A stretch of DNA of 64,000 nt, taken from contig JAJHZJ010000220.1 in NCBI GenBank assembly GCA_023548195.1, forward strand, positions 1,309,279 to 1,373,278, written 5' to 3'. Origin of the DNA: Bettongia penicillata ogilbyi. Its lineage: Eukaryota > Chordata > Mammalia > Diprotodontia > Potoroidae. The translations under genes and the position numbers were made by a program. This document shows, in pieces, positions 47,500 through 57,443 of the stretch. Position 1 is the stretch's first letter, and every line of letters begins with the position of its first letter. The notes below the pieces were generated by a model, which saw only the letters and a list, made by a program, of their open reading frames with translations, was not told where the DNA came from and ran no database searches.

Positions 47500-47640
47500 G
47501 AAACAGTTGTGCAAAGTCATCAGTCTCACATTCTCCTCTTGAGCCATCTGGATTCAGTGATAAGATAGGCATCAGGACAACTGGAGATGATCCAGGAAGG
47601 AGAAGGGACAACAGACATGTTTGACTAAGCAAGGTCCCAT
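47500..47640 (-). mobile_element. Marsupial SINE 3'-half fragment, reverse
   Basis: The reverse complement reads 'ctggatcatctccagttgtc', 'cactgaatccagatggctca' and 'gtgagactgatgactttgca', the same order as 40258-40340. A plus-oriented SINE tail-like 'ccctgatgttgtggtccttc' follows at 47683. Confidence 0.6.
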
Positions 47641-48132
47641 TCAGTGTTTAGGGCTTAATAAGACATGAGACAAAAGATGACATTACTTCCCTGATGTTGT
47701 GGTCCTTCGTAATATTTCTCTCCCTGTTTCCTTACTCAGGAAGACATCCTTTACAACAAAGGATCAAAAAAAAAACAGAAAAAAAAATAATTAAGCAAAT
47801 TTAACAAACATATGAACATACACAATTTAATAAACGTTTCAACCAAGTGTGAGGATATGTGATGTACTCCACACCCATTGCCTGTCTCAATACATGCAAT
47901 ACATGAAGAGAAATGCATTTTATCGTCTCTTCTTTGTGGCTGAGATTGGTCATTACAATTATATAACATTCTGTTTTTGTTATATTCTTTCCCTTTGTAT
48001 TGGGATTTTTTATTTAACTATTTTTTTTTAAATTTAAATTCATTTATTAATTTATCCATATTTATTTGATTTTTTTCATAATTATCAGTTCCTACAATTG
48101 TACAATATTTTAATAATTCATTCATCACAATT
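47641..48132. other. No gene; AT-rich DNA
   Basis: Apart from the SINE-tail-like words at 47665-47715, nothing recognised. Confidence 0.5.
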
Positions 48133-50150
48133 TGATGGGGAGCCAAGAATACTTGGAGGGACACAGTTGAACTCTTCTAATATTTTTATCCAAACAACTT
48201 TAAAATAATGCCAAAATCAAATTTTGGAGTGTTAGCGACAAGAAAAATCAGAGGGATACCTTTATCCAGCTAAATACAACTTAGGAGATCCTGAGGAGAG
48301 TTTTCGACCTGTAGCCATTCCAGGTATAACAGACTGAGGAGAAGTCTATCACACCTGGAATGAGTGCAGGACCAGAGTACGGCAGTTGCAGCCAGCCTTG
48401 TAGGCAGCCACTGTGGCAGCATTTCTGGGTGTTTTTAACCATCACAACTGGACACAAAGAGATTAAAGGGAACACTTTGTTGGCATTGGGCACAGATGAT
48501 TTTGATTGGCAAAAATACCAAAAGCAATTCTCCATCACTGTTCTAGAGAAGAGAGGACTGCTTGTGATCAGTCAAAAGGAAGAAATGGCCTTTGTTATAG
48601 TTCCAGGGTGAAGAGGAGCACTACTACATGCAGCTGCAAGGGAGTAGGGCCCACTTTTGTGGAAAAGACCAGAGCATGAACTGGAGGAGCAGAGGCCACA
48701 TCTTTCACAGTATGACACCATCTTGAATGCACTGAAAACTGCAAATCCCCAGAACTAGCTCTGAAAACAGCAGCAAAAAAAAAAAAAGTTTGAAGTTTGG
48801 TACACTACATCCCAAAGCCTTGGTGAATAAAGCCCAACTTTAACAAAAAATCTAAGAAAAGAAACAGTCTGGTAAAATGACTAAACAACAGTAACAAAAA
48901 TAACTTGACCATATAAAGCTACTATTATGGTATAGAAGACCCAGACACAAACTTAGAAGATGACAACAATGTAAAAACAGTTACATACCAAGCCTCATAG
49001 AAAAATATTAATTTGACCAAAAGCCAGCAATAATTCCTTGAAGATACAAAGAAGGAGGTAAAAGTGGTAGAGGAAAAATTGGGAAAATAAGTAAGGGTTA
49101 TTCAAGAAAATTATGAAAACAGAATTAATTGCTTGGTTAGAAAAGCACAAAAATACTAAAGAAAGTAAGAATTGACCTAATGTTAAGAGAGGAAGAAAAA
49201 TTTACTAAAGAAAAGAACTCCTTAAAAAGTAGAATTGATCAAAAAAAAAAGAAAATAGAAAGGTCACTGAAGAAAATAATCCCTCAAAATTTATAATTGG
49301 GCAACTGGAAGATAATGAGTTCATGAAACTTCAATAAAAAGTAAAACATAGTCAAAAGAATAAAAAAAAATTAAGAAAATGAGAAATACCTGTTTGGGAA
49401 AACAAAATTGACCCAGAAAATAGACCAAGGAGAGACAATTTAAGAATTATTTGATTACGTGAAAGCCATGTTCAAAAACAAGCATATACATTATCTTTCA
49501 AGAAACTGTAAAGATAAACTGCCCTGATTTCTTAGACACAATGTGCAAAATGGAAACTGAAAGAATCAACAGACTATTTCCTTAAAAAACCCTAAAATAA
49601 AAACTTCTCAAAATATTTTAGCCAATATCCAGTGCTCCTAGATGAAAGAAAATATCAAAAGCAGCAAGAAAGAAATCATTCATATTTCATGGAACAATAT
49701 TCAGGATTACAGAAGATCAAGGGACTTCCTTTTTAAAGCAACAGAAGAGCTTTGATATTACATTATAGAAGGCAAAAGAACTTGGATTGCAACTGTGAAT
49801 AACCTACCTAGCAAAACTAAATGCAACCTTTCTGGGAAAAATAGATAATTAATGATAGAGAGGATTTCCAAGAATCTGTAGCGACAGGACCAGAACTAAA
49901 TACAAAATCTGACATTCAAACAAAAAATACAAGTGAATGATAAGAAAGCAAATGTGAAAGTATAATCATATTCAAGAATTGTGAAGAACTGGGAAAAATT
50001 AAGAAAGATATGAATAAACTAATAGAGTGAATTTAAGAAAGAGATACAAAGTACATATTGACCTTGATAATGCATAGATAAGCAGAACTGAAAGACTTGA
50101 GTTCTCTGATTAGTTCCATAATCAAACATAATTTCTGAGGAATAAAAATA
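48133..50150 (+). mobile_element. Ancient HAL1/L1 5' portion 'M'
   Basis: Starts GATGGGGAGCCAAGAATAC, a decayed form of the shared 5' end. 5' UTR to about 48990; then ORF1-like text in many frames: 'aaacaaaattgacccagaaa' and 'accaaggagagacaatttaa' (49420) match the coiled-coil/RRM boundary of K at 22960-23010. Continues past ORF1 to about 50150. No frame longer than about 85 codons remains. Confidence 0.6.
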
Positions 50151-51364
50151 AATCATGCTTCCTTCTTTTTAGTATGTCATAATGATGATGGACTAAAGTT
50201 GCAAAATGAGGCACACATTTTAAGAATTGATCAATAAAATGACATTTTTGTGCTAAATTGCATTTTGTTATATTAGGGAGGAAAATGGAAGACTCACTTG
50301 GAGGCAATGACAATGTAGAGGGGGAGAGGCTGCAAATCATTAAAAAAATCTTGCATTTTAAAAATGCCTTTGTATGGGTTATATGACACTATCTGGTAAC
50401 ATTTGCATGCATCACAAAATTAGGACAAATGCAAAAAACTCAACCTTTATACTCATAAAGATGAGTAAATAGAGTCAAACTTCCCCTTCATACTATGCCA
50501 AAATATTGCTGAATATATTTCTCTTTTGATTTTTGTATTTCTCTCTTTCTATGTAAGTAGTCTAAATGTGACCACCACTTCGCATTATTATTATTTAGTC
50601 TTTCAGTAGACTAAGAATAAAAAACATTCTGGAATAGTTTCTGTTTCCTTTCCAGTGGATTAAGGCAAGCATAGTTTAAGTGACTTTCACATCATACAAT
50701 TAAAAAGCAGGAGGTAAAATAGATTCCTTTGATTTAATTCTATATCATTTTTAGCTAAAAGCTCTAATAGTACACATGCTTTACCAGACTTAAGGTTCAA
50801 TATATAACAGCAGATATTAGACTTCCTTCTGGATAGACTCATGTCCTAGTAACCATGAAAATAATTTCTTATTCAGGTAATTCTATTTCAAAAATATGAG
50901 CAACCTAATACCTTATGATATCTTGTCAATTCCTATTGTTTAATTTAAAAATCCATTCCTGAAACAAAAACTTTCGGTATAAAATACTTCTTGATGCAGT
51001 TATAATGGGACAATCTTTCTTTTAATAATGAAGATAAACTCACTAAGAATTGTAGAAGAACATTCATAACCCAATTTCCTGTTAGACAAACCTGTGCTTC
51101 TTCTTGTGCAATGGGAATCATCATGACCTTCTCAAAAATATCATTACCCAGTCCATTAAAAACACAGTAAGAAGTTAATTTTGCTACCATTAGATTTATT
51201 TACCACCACATAGTCAAATGCCTTGATCACAGATACATTTAGCTAACAGGTTGTCTTATTGCTTAAAGCAACAAAAGCATTAACAAATGTCTAATTCAAT
51301 GTCACTTAAACTTAAATACAACATTATTTTATAGGAAATATCTTCTCACTGTAATTATGATGAA
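50151..51364. other. No gene; unique DNA
   Basis: No supported gene or named repeat. Confidence 0.5.
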
Positions 51365-52090
51365 GGCTGGAGAGATAGAGGTATAGAAACTCCAAGGCTG
51401 GAATTTCCCACACGCATCATCTAGAAAGGAATTCATGGGCTCAAGTATTGTTGAGGTCATGGTGGCAAAGGTTTATTATGCTTTTCAGCAGGCAAAAGGG
51501 GTTAGGGAACCTGCAATCTTAGAGGGGTACAGGTAAAGTTTATATAGAATATTCTATGACCAAACATGTGCCAAATATGCTAAGTAGGTTATTCAGTTTG
51601 GGATTAGGGAGTTAAGGAGTGGTTAGTTCTTAAAGGAACATGCACTTTAAAATACCTGTGCAGGTATTTTACCCAGAATTCATTGGGAAATAGCACAAGG
51701 GGGAGAGGATTACATGAAAGTGTAATTTTAGGCCTGAAACATCATAAATGAACTAGCAATCAGGACTAAAGAATACCAGAAGTCTCTCATCAAAGTCTTA
51801 TTAGACAAGGTAAATATAAGGTTATATACTTATGTCTAAGTCTAGGATGGATATAATCGGTCAGTGAGGAGTAAGTACACAGCCAGCTCAGCTAGCACAT
51901 AGCTGGTTCACATTAATAGGTTATATAGGTGTAGCTACCTACTGTAGTAGGAAGGGAGGTAACGATTGTTGTACGGGTGGGCTGTCCTTGAGTTGGGGAG
52001 AAACTGCTTGAGATAATGTTTTGAAAGTAGGGAGAAATGTAATTTTTAGAGAGAAATGTGATTTTAGAATTGAGATCCAAGGACATGCAC
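51365..52090 (-). mobile_element. Solo LTR of an endogenous retrovirus
   Basis: On the minus strand a TATA-like TATATAAAC (51546-51538) is followed about 65 nt later by AATAAA (51477-51472), the spacing of promoter and polyadenylation signal around an R region. About 100 nt of U5-like sequence follow to about 51365, and about 540 nt of U3 lie upstream. U3 holds an imperfect direct repeat at 52032-52049 and 52051-52067 (GAGAAATGTAATTTTTA against GAGAAATGTGATTTTAG). The right edge may be TGTCCTTGG on the minus strand (about 52085). No internal ERV genes are next to it and no short duplication was found. Confidence 0.6.
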
Positions 52091-52889
52091 CCAAGTACCC
52101 CATCAATTAGACTTCATAAAATAGGCCTGATCATCCTAAAGTTAAATGTCCTCTTTAGAATGAAGAGATCTCTAGGTTATCAATATGCTAATAGACATGT
52201 ACATGTTTATCCCTAAAGATATTTTCAAATTGTTACATAGTGATTATAGAATGGGAAAAGCCACAGTAAATATTGCTGTTCTCTTTCTCCAATTGATTTC
52301 TGTTCTCAGAGAAATTTTTTTTCTGCAGAATATGTGCAAGGTATATGTGTGAGTACATATGTATATATGTATGTATATAGATAGAGATATTGATGTATCA
52401 AGGGACTGCAAATCCATTTGTATTTCATAGGATGGGCAACAGATGTTCTGTACCCTTTTTTCTATGCATATTAATAAGCAATTTTTGAATGGCAAAAAAT
52501 TTCACAGACGATTACATAATGTTTTGGCGTTTATGTAGTGTTCTTGAGTTTAATGCCACCAGCACCATGTTCTGAACAGAAAGAATAATCCAGAGAATCA
52601 AGAGAATTGAGGTTCTCTTCTGCCTAGACTTTGATGTCAAACAGCAGCCAGCAAGTTTGATCAGCATGCCTCTCCATGCTTATGCCTCATTTGAGTTGGT
52701 AGTTGGTAGATCAATAAACAAAAATATAAAATAATTATATATGTTCTTAAGACATGAAGTGGAAAAATCTTGTTGGAAGAAAAACTTGGAGATCTTTTGC
52801 TGTGACAAGCAAAAATTTGTTGTTTCTGTGGTTAAAGCAAAAATAACAAGCCAAGGAATTGCATATTTTCCTTTTTTATAGATGAGGAG
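52091..52889. other. No gene; unique DNA with small TATG microsatellite
   Basis: No supported gene. A short TATA/TGTA run lies at 52357-52390. Confidence 0.5.
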
Positions 52890-52966
52890 GTTTAGCTTAA
52901 TTTTACTTTTAATATAACTTGTTTATTTTTCAATTCTCAACATTCAATTCCACAAGAATTTGAATT
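52890..52966 (-). mobile_element. HAL1 'G', 3' terminal piece
   Basis: 'tttatttttcaattctcaac...ttccacaagaatttgaatt' parallels the 3' ends of B (2565-2610) and F (60660-60725). It is interrupted by L1 I at 52967 and resumes at 54421. Confidence 0.65.
52956..52966. repeat. Target-site duplication of L1 I (left copy)
   Basis: GAATTTGAATT, identical to 54421-54431. Both copies continue into HAL1 G sequence. Confidence 0.85.
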
Positions 52967-54420
52967 GATAGCGATCCACTGTTTGATAAACCCAAGGACT
53001 CCATCTTCTGGGGTAAGAACGCACTGTTTGACAAAAATTGCTGGGAAAACTGGATAACTAGGTGGCAGAAACTGTGCATAGACCAATCGCTGACATTGCA
53101 CACAAGAACAAAGTCTGAATGGATACATGATCTAGGCATAAAGATTCATACTATAAAGAAATTAGGGGCACAAGGAATAGTGTATTTGTCAGGTTTATTG
53201 AGAATGGAGAAATTTATGACCAAACAAGAGAGAGAAAACAGTATGATGTGCAAAATGGATAATTTTGATTATATTAAATTGAAAAGTTTTTGCACAAACA
53301 AATCCAATGCAACCAAGATTAGGAGGGAAACAGAAAACTGGGAAAGAATTTTTGCAGCTAGGGTCTGTGATAAAGGCCTCATTTCTAAAATACATACAGA
53401 ACTGAGCCAAATGTACAAGAATACAAATCATTCCCCAATTGATAAAGGGTATGAACAGGGAGTTCTCAGAGGAAGAAATATTAAGGCTATCTAAAATCAT
53501 ATGAAAACGTGCTCTAAATCACTATTGATTAGAAAGATGCAAATCAAAACAACTCTGAGGTACCACATTCCACCTATTATTGGCTAACATGACAAAACAA
53601 GAATGTGATAAATGTTGGAGAATATGTGAGAGGTTTGTAACATTATTTCATTGTTGGTGGAGTTGTGAGCTGATCCAGCCCTTCTGGAGAGCAATTTGAA
53701 ACTATGTGCAAAAGCTACAAAATGTGCATACCCTTTGATCCAGTAATATCACTTCTGGGACTCAATCTCAAAGAGGTCATAGAAATGGGGAAGGGTCCCA
53801 CATGTACAAAAATATTTATTGCAGCTCACATTATGGTGACCAAAACCTGGAAATCAAGGGGATGCCCATCAATTGAGGAATGGCTGAACAAGTTGTGGTA
53901 TATGAATGTAATGGCACGCTATGCTGTCATGAGAAACAACAAACAAGAAAACTTCAGAGAGGCCTAGAAAGATGTCTATGAACTGATAGTGAGTAAAAGG
54001 AGCAGAACCAGGAGAACTGTGAACACAGCAACAACCACAGTGTATGAGGAATTTTTCTGTTAGACTTAGAATCTCATTTCAATACAAGGACTTAAAAAGT
54101 TTTCAATGGTCTCAAGTCAAAACACCTTCCGCATCCAGAGAAAGAACTATGGAATTGGAATGCAGGTAGAAGCAGACCATTTTCTTTTGTATTATGTTTT
54201 GTTTTGTTTTATGGTTTCTCCCATTCAATTAAATTCTTCTGGGCAGCATGTATTTGATAGGAATTTACGTACAGAAACTATATAAGATTGTATGCCATCT
54301 CAAGGAGGGAGAGGTGATGGAGGGAGGAAGAAGGGGTAGGGAGAGAAAAAAAAATCTAAGATGTATGGAAGTAACTGTTGAACACTGAAAGAAAATTATA
54401 TAATATAATTTTTTAAAAAG
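52967..54420 (+). mobile_element. 5'-truncated L1 'I' (ORF2 C-terminus plus 3' UTR)
   Basis: A 1454-bp plus-strand insertion with 11-bp duplications. It begins within ORF2 after the reverse transcriptase ('gataaacccaaggactccat' codes for the conserved F-D-K-P-K-D stretch), runs to the ORF2 stop region (53967-54060) and has a 3' UTR ending 'ataatttttt' and AAAAAG. This is typical of an insertion in which reverse transcription stopped early. Confidence 0.85.
53096..53967 (+). pseudogene. L1 I ORF2 C-terminal region, broken
   Basis: Two open pieces. 53096-53494 (132 residues) has F-D-Y-I-K-L-K-S-F-C-T-N-K (about 60-72) and D-K-G-L-I-S-K-I, conserved after the L1 reverse transcriptase. 53704-53967 (87 residues) has P-F-D-P-V-I-S-L-L-G (about 10-19), C-T-K-I-F-I-A-A and W-L-N-K-L-W-Y-M-N-V-M. 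Several stops and shifts lie between 53495 and 53703, where the usual H-C-W-W segment has decayed ('attgttggtggagttgtgag'). No enzymatic domain is included. Confidence 0.85.
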
Positions 54421-55129
54421 GAATTTGAATTCAAAATTTTCTACCCATCTCTCCCCACATCCCACCCAAGGACAGCTTGCACCTCATCCACATCTTTGTC
54501 CATTTTGTCCAACTTTCTATTTCCCTCCCTTCTTCCATCCACCTATCCCCTCTATTTTCCTATAGGGCAAAATAGATTTCTAAACTTCATTGCCTGTGTA
54601 TCTTAATTTCCAGTTGCATACTAAATCAATATTTAACATTCATTCTTAAAGCTTTGAATTCCATATTCTCTCCCTTCCACCTCCCCACCCACCCCCATTG
54701 AGAAAACTAACAATTCAATATAGGTCAAATGTGTAACAAAGGAAAGCACTTCCACAATACTTAAGATGTACAACACTAACCACATTTCCCTCGGTCCTAT
54801 CCTGCCTTCAATTTATTCCATTCTCTCCTTTGACCTATTGTCCCACAATATTGTTTGCTTCTGATTATCGGGGTAAAATAGATTTCCATATTCAATTTTT
54901 ATATTCAGTTGAGGATTTATTCCTCCTTAAGCCAAATCCATGAGAGTAAGGCTCATTTATTTCCTTTCATCTCCTCCCTCTTCTCCCGCATAGTAAAAGC
55001 TCTTTCTTCCCTCTTTTATGTGAGATGATTGGCTACATTCTACCTCTCCTTTTCTCTTACTCCTAGCACATTCCATTCAACAGTAAATTTTATTAGGTAT
55101 TCTTTCTTTGTATTCAACTCACCTTGTGT

Positions 55130-55402
55130 CCCTGTCTGTCTGTCTGTCTGCCTCTCTGCATGTGCGTATGTATGTATGTATGTGTGTATATATATATATA
55201 TATACACACACACATGGATTTGTACATACACACATATCTGTGTGTGTGTAGACACATATATACATGCATACATATAAACACACACCCATGTATACATATA
55301 TACCTACACATATGCACTATATCCATGCAAACATATCAATACACACATGCATGCATGTATATATGCACACACATATATGTATGTATGTGTGTATATATGT
55401 AT
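55130..55402. repeat. CTGT/TATG/CACA microsatellite cluster in HAL1 G
   Basis: (CTGT)n, (GTAT)n, (TA)n and (CA)n patches over about 270 bp, at the usual HAL1 3' UTR site. Confidence 0.9.
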
Positions 55403-55527
55403 ATTCCCTTTAACTACACTAATACTGAAAAAGGTCTCATGAGTTACAAATAACATCTTTTTATATAGTAATGTAAACAGTTTAACTTTAATGAGTTCCT
55501 TGAGTCTTTTCTTTCCTGTCTGCCTTT

Positions 55528-56629
55528 TCATGTTTCTCTAGAATCCTGTATTTGAAAGCCAAATTTTCCGTTCAGCTCTTGTCTTTTCAACAAGAAAGTT
55601 TGGAAGTTCTCTATTTCATTGAAATTCCATTTTTTTCTCTGAAGTATTGTACTCATCTTTGTTGGATATGTGGTTCTTGGTTTTAATTCTATTCTCCTTT
55701 GATCTCTGGATTATCATTTTTCAAGCTCTTCCATCCCTTAGTGTAGAAGCTGCTAAATCCTGTGTTATACTTATTGTATTTTCATAATACTTGAATTGCT
55801 TCATTCTGGCTGCTTGTAATATTTTCTCCTTGAACTGGGAACTCTAGATTTTGACTATAATATTCCTAGGAGTTTTCCTTTGGGGATCTCTTTCAGCAGA
55901 GGATTAGTGAATTCTTTCCATTTCTATTTTACCTTCTAGTTCTAAAATATTAGGGCAGTTTTTCTTGATGATTTCTTGGCAGATGATATCTAGGCCCTTT
56001 TTTGATCGTGCTGTTCAGCTAGAACAATAAATTTTAAGTTATTTCTTCTGGATATTTTTTCCATATCAGTAGTTTTTTCCAATAAGATACTTCATGGTAT
56101 CCTATTTTTTTCATTCTTTTGGTTTTCTTTATTATTTCATGGTTTTTCATAAAGTCATTAGCTTCCATCTGCTCCAATCAAATTTTATAGAATAGTTTTC
56201 TTCAGTGAACTTTTAAACCTTTTCCATTTGGCTAATTCTGCTCTTTAAGGCATTCTTCTCCTCATTGTCTTTTTGGACTTCTTTTGCCATTTGGGTTAGT
56301 CTATTTTTAAAGGTGTTATTTTCTTCAGCATTTCTTTGGGTCTCCTTTAGCAAGCTTTTGACTTGCATTTCATAATTTTCTTTCATAACTCTCATTTCTC
56401 TACCCAATTTTTCTTCCACCTCACTTACTTGATTTCAAAATCCATTTTTAGCTCTTCTATGGCCTGAGACTACTGCACATTTTTTTAGAGGTTCTGGATG
56501 TAGAAGCCTTGACTTCAATATCTTCCTATGATGGTGTGCTTTGTTCTTTCTCATCTGAAAGGATGGAAGAAAATACCTTTCAACCAAGAAAGTAACTCTC
56601 TATATTATTTTTTTCCCTTTAGGGGGCAT
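55528..56629 (-). pseudogene. HAL1 G ORF1 (RNA-binding protein), broken
   Basis: Start at the ATG whose antisense is 56627-56629, aligned with the F and B starts; stop aligned with the other copies at 55528-55530. The only readable part is the coiled coil at 56213-56419 (68 residues; R-E-M-R-V-M-K-E-N-Y-E, N-T-F-K-N-R-L-T-Q-M-A, I-S-Q-M-E). RRM and C-terminal coding sequence is recognisable by nucleotide similarity to F but has stops and shifts. The post-stop repeat keeps one arm (ATGTAAACAG, 55471-55480); the other is CTGTCTGCCT. Confidence 0.7.
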
Positions 56630-57189
56630 TTTCAGAGTCAGTTACTTGACTTTTGACTCCTTTTTCAAGTGGAGGGTATACTATCCCAGGCTTCAGAGGT
56701 TTTGTATTCTTTGAGATATCTCTAGGGATCTGTAAATTCTCAGTTCCTTCAAGGTGGCTCAATCAAGGGAGAGTAATTTACTCTTCACCTGCACTGTGCT
56801 GTGTTCTGTGAGCAACTGATGGCTTTCTTTTCAGCTTTGGAACTGCAAGTTGGCTTCCCTTTCCACAGCTGTCATCAGCTTGCCAGGCCAGCTCTCCTCC
56901 TCACCCCAGCACTTCCATTCAGGACTGAGACCCAGATCATCTACTTGATTCCCTCAGAATCTTTAGGCCAGGCCTCCAAATACTGGCCCTACTATGTCAG
57001 TGTCGGCCACTGCCTTGGGGCCAAGACCGGGGCCTGGAATGACCACAATCCACTCTCACTCAAGTGAAAAGCTTTCCTACTGACATTTGAAGCTGTGTTT
57101 GGCATTGGTGGGTTGAGAAATCTGGGAACTACAGCTGTTACCCATGATCCCATGCCCTGAAGGCTGCTCCAGTCTAGTCCATTCTGCGT

Positions 57190-57356
57190 GGTCCAGGCTG
57201 AGCTGAGTTCCACTCTGAGCCTGGTGCTAGTGGTCCAGGCTGAGCTGCCTTCCACTCTGAGCCTGGTGCTAGTGGTCCAGGCTGAGCTGCCTTCCACTCT
57301 GAGCCTGGTGCTAGTGGTCCAGGCTGAGCTGCGTTCCACTCTGCGTCTGGTGCTAT
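57190..57356. repeat. 42-bp minisatellite in HAL1 G 5' UTR
   Basis: About four tandem units of 42 bp, each with 'gtccaggctgagctg', 'ttccactctgagcc' and 'tggtgctagtg'. 42 is a multiple of 3, so both strands give open frames that repeat every 14 residues (for example 56992-57339 minus). HAL1 B has only about one diverged unit here (5240-5330). Confidence 0.9.
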
Positions 57357-57443
57357 ACGTACTTCCTATTGGCCTTCCATGCTGTCTTGGGCTGAAATTC
57401 TATTTTACTCTGTAATTTTGTAACTTCTCCTGCTCTAGAAGTT

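Larger units (their letters stand above)
54421..57437 (-). mobile_element. HAL1 'G', main body
   Basis: Minus strand: 5' UTR (57437-56630) with a 42-bp minisatellite, ORF1 (56629-55528), decayed inverted repeat, microsatellite (55130-55400) and pyrimidine-rich 3' UTR to 54421. Layout equals B and F. Compared with B, the last roughly 100 nt of the 5' end are missing, because L1 H is inserted there; the rest of G should lie beyond the window. Confidence 0.75.

Noticed and set aside
48281..48611. Open frames of 83-85 codons on both strands, possible small gene
   Set aside because: They fall in the 5' UTR of the ancient HAL1/L1 copy and show no motif or start context.
55124..55453. Cys/Tyr/Ile-rich open frames and regularly spaced short repeats suggestive of an array
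   Set aside because: Microsatellite of HAL1 G; no spacers, so not a CRISPR-like array, and the genome is animal.
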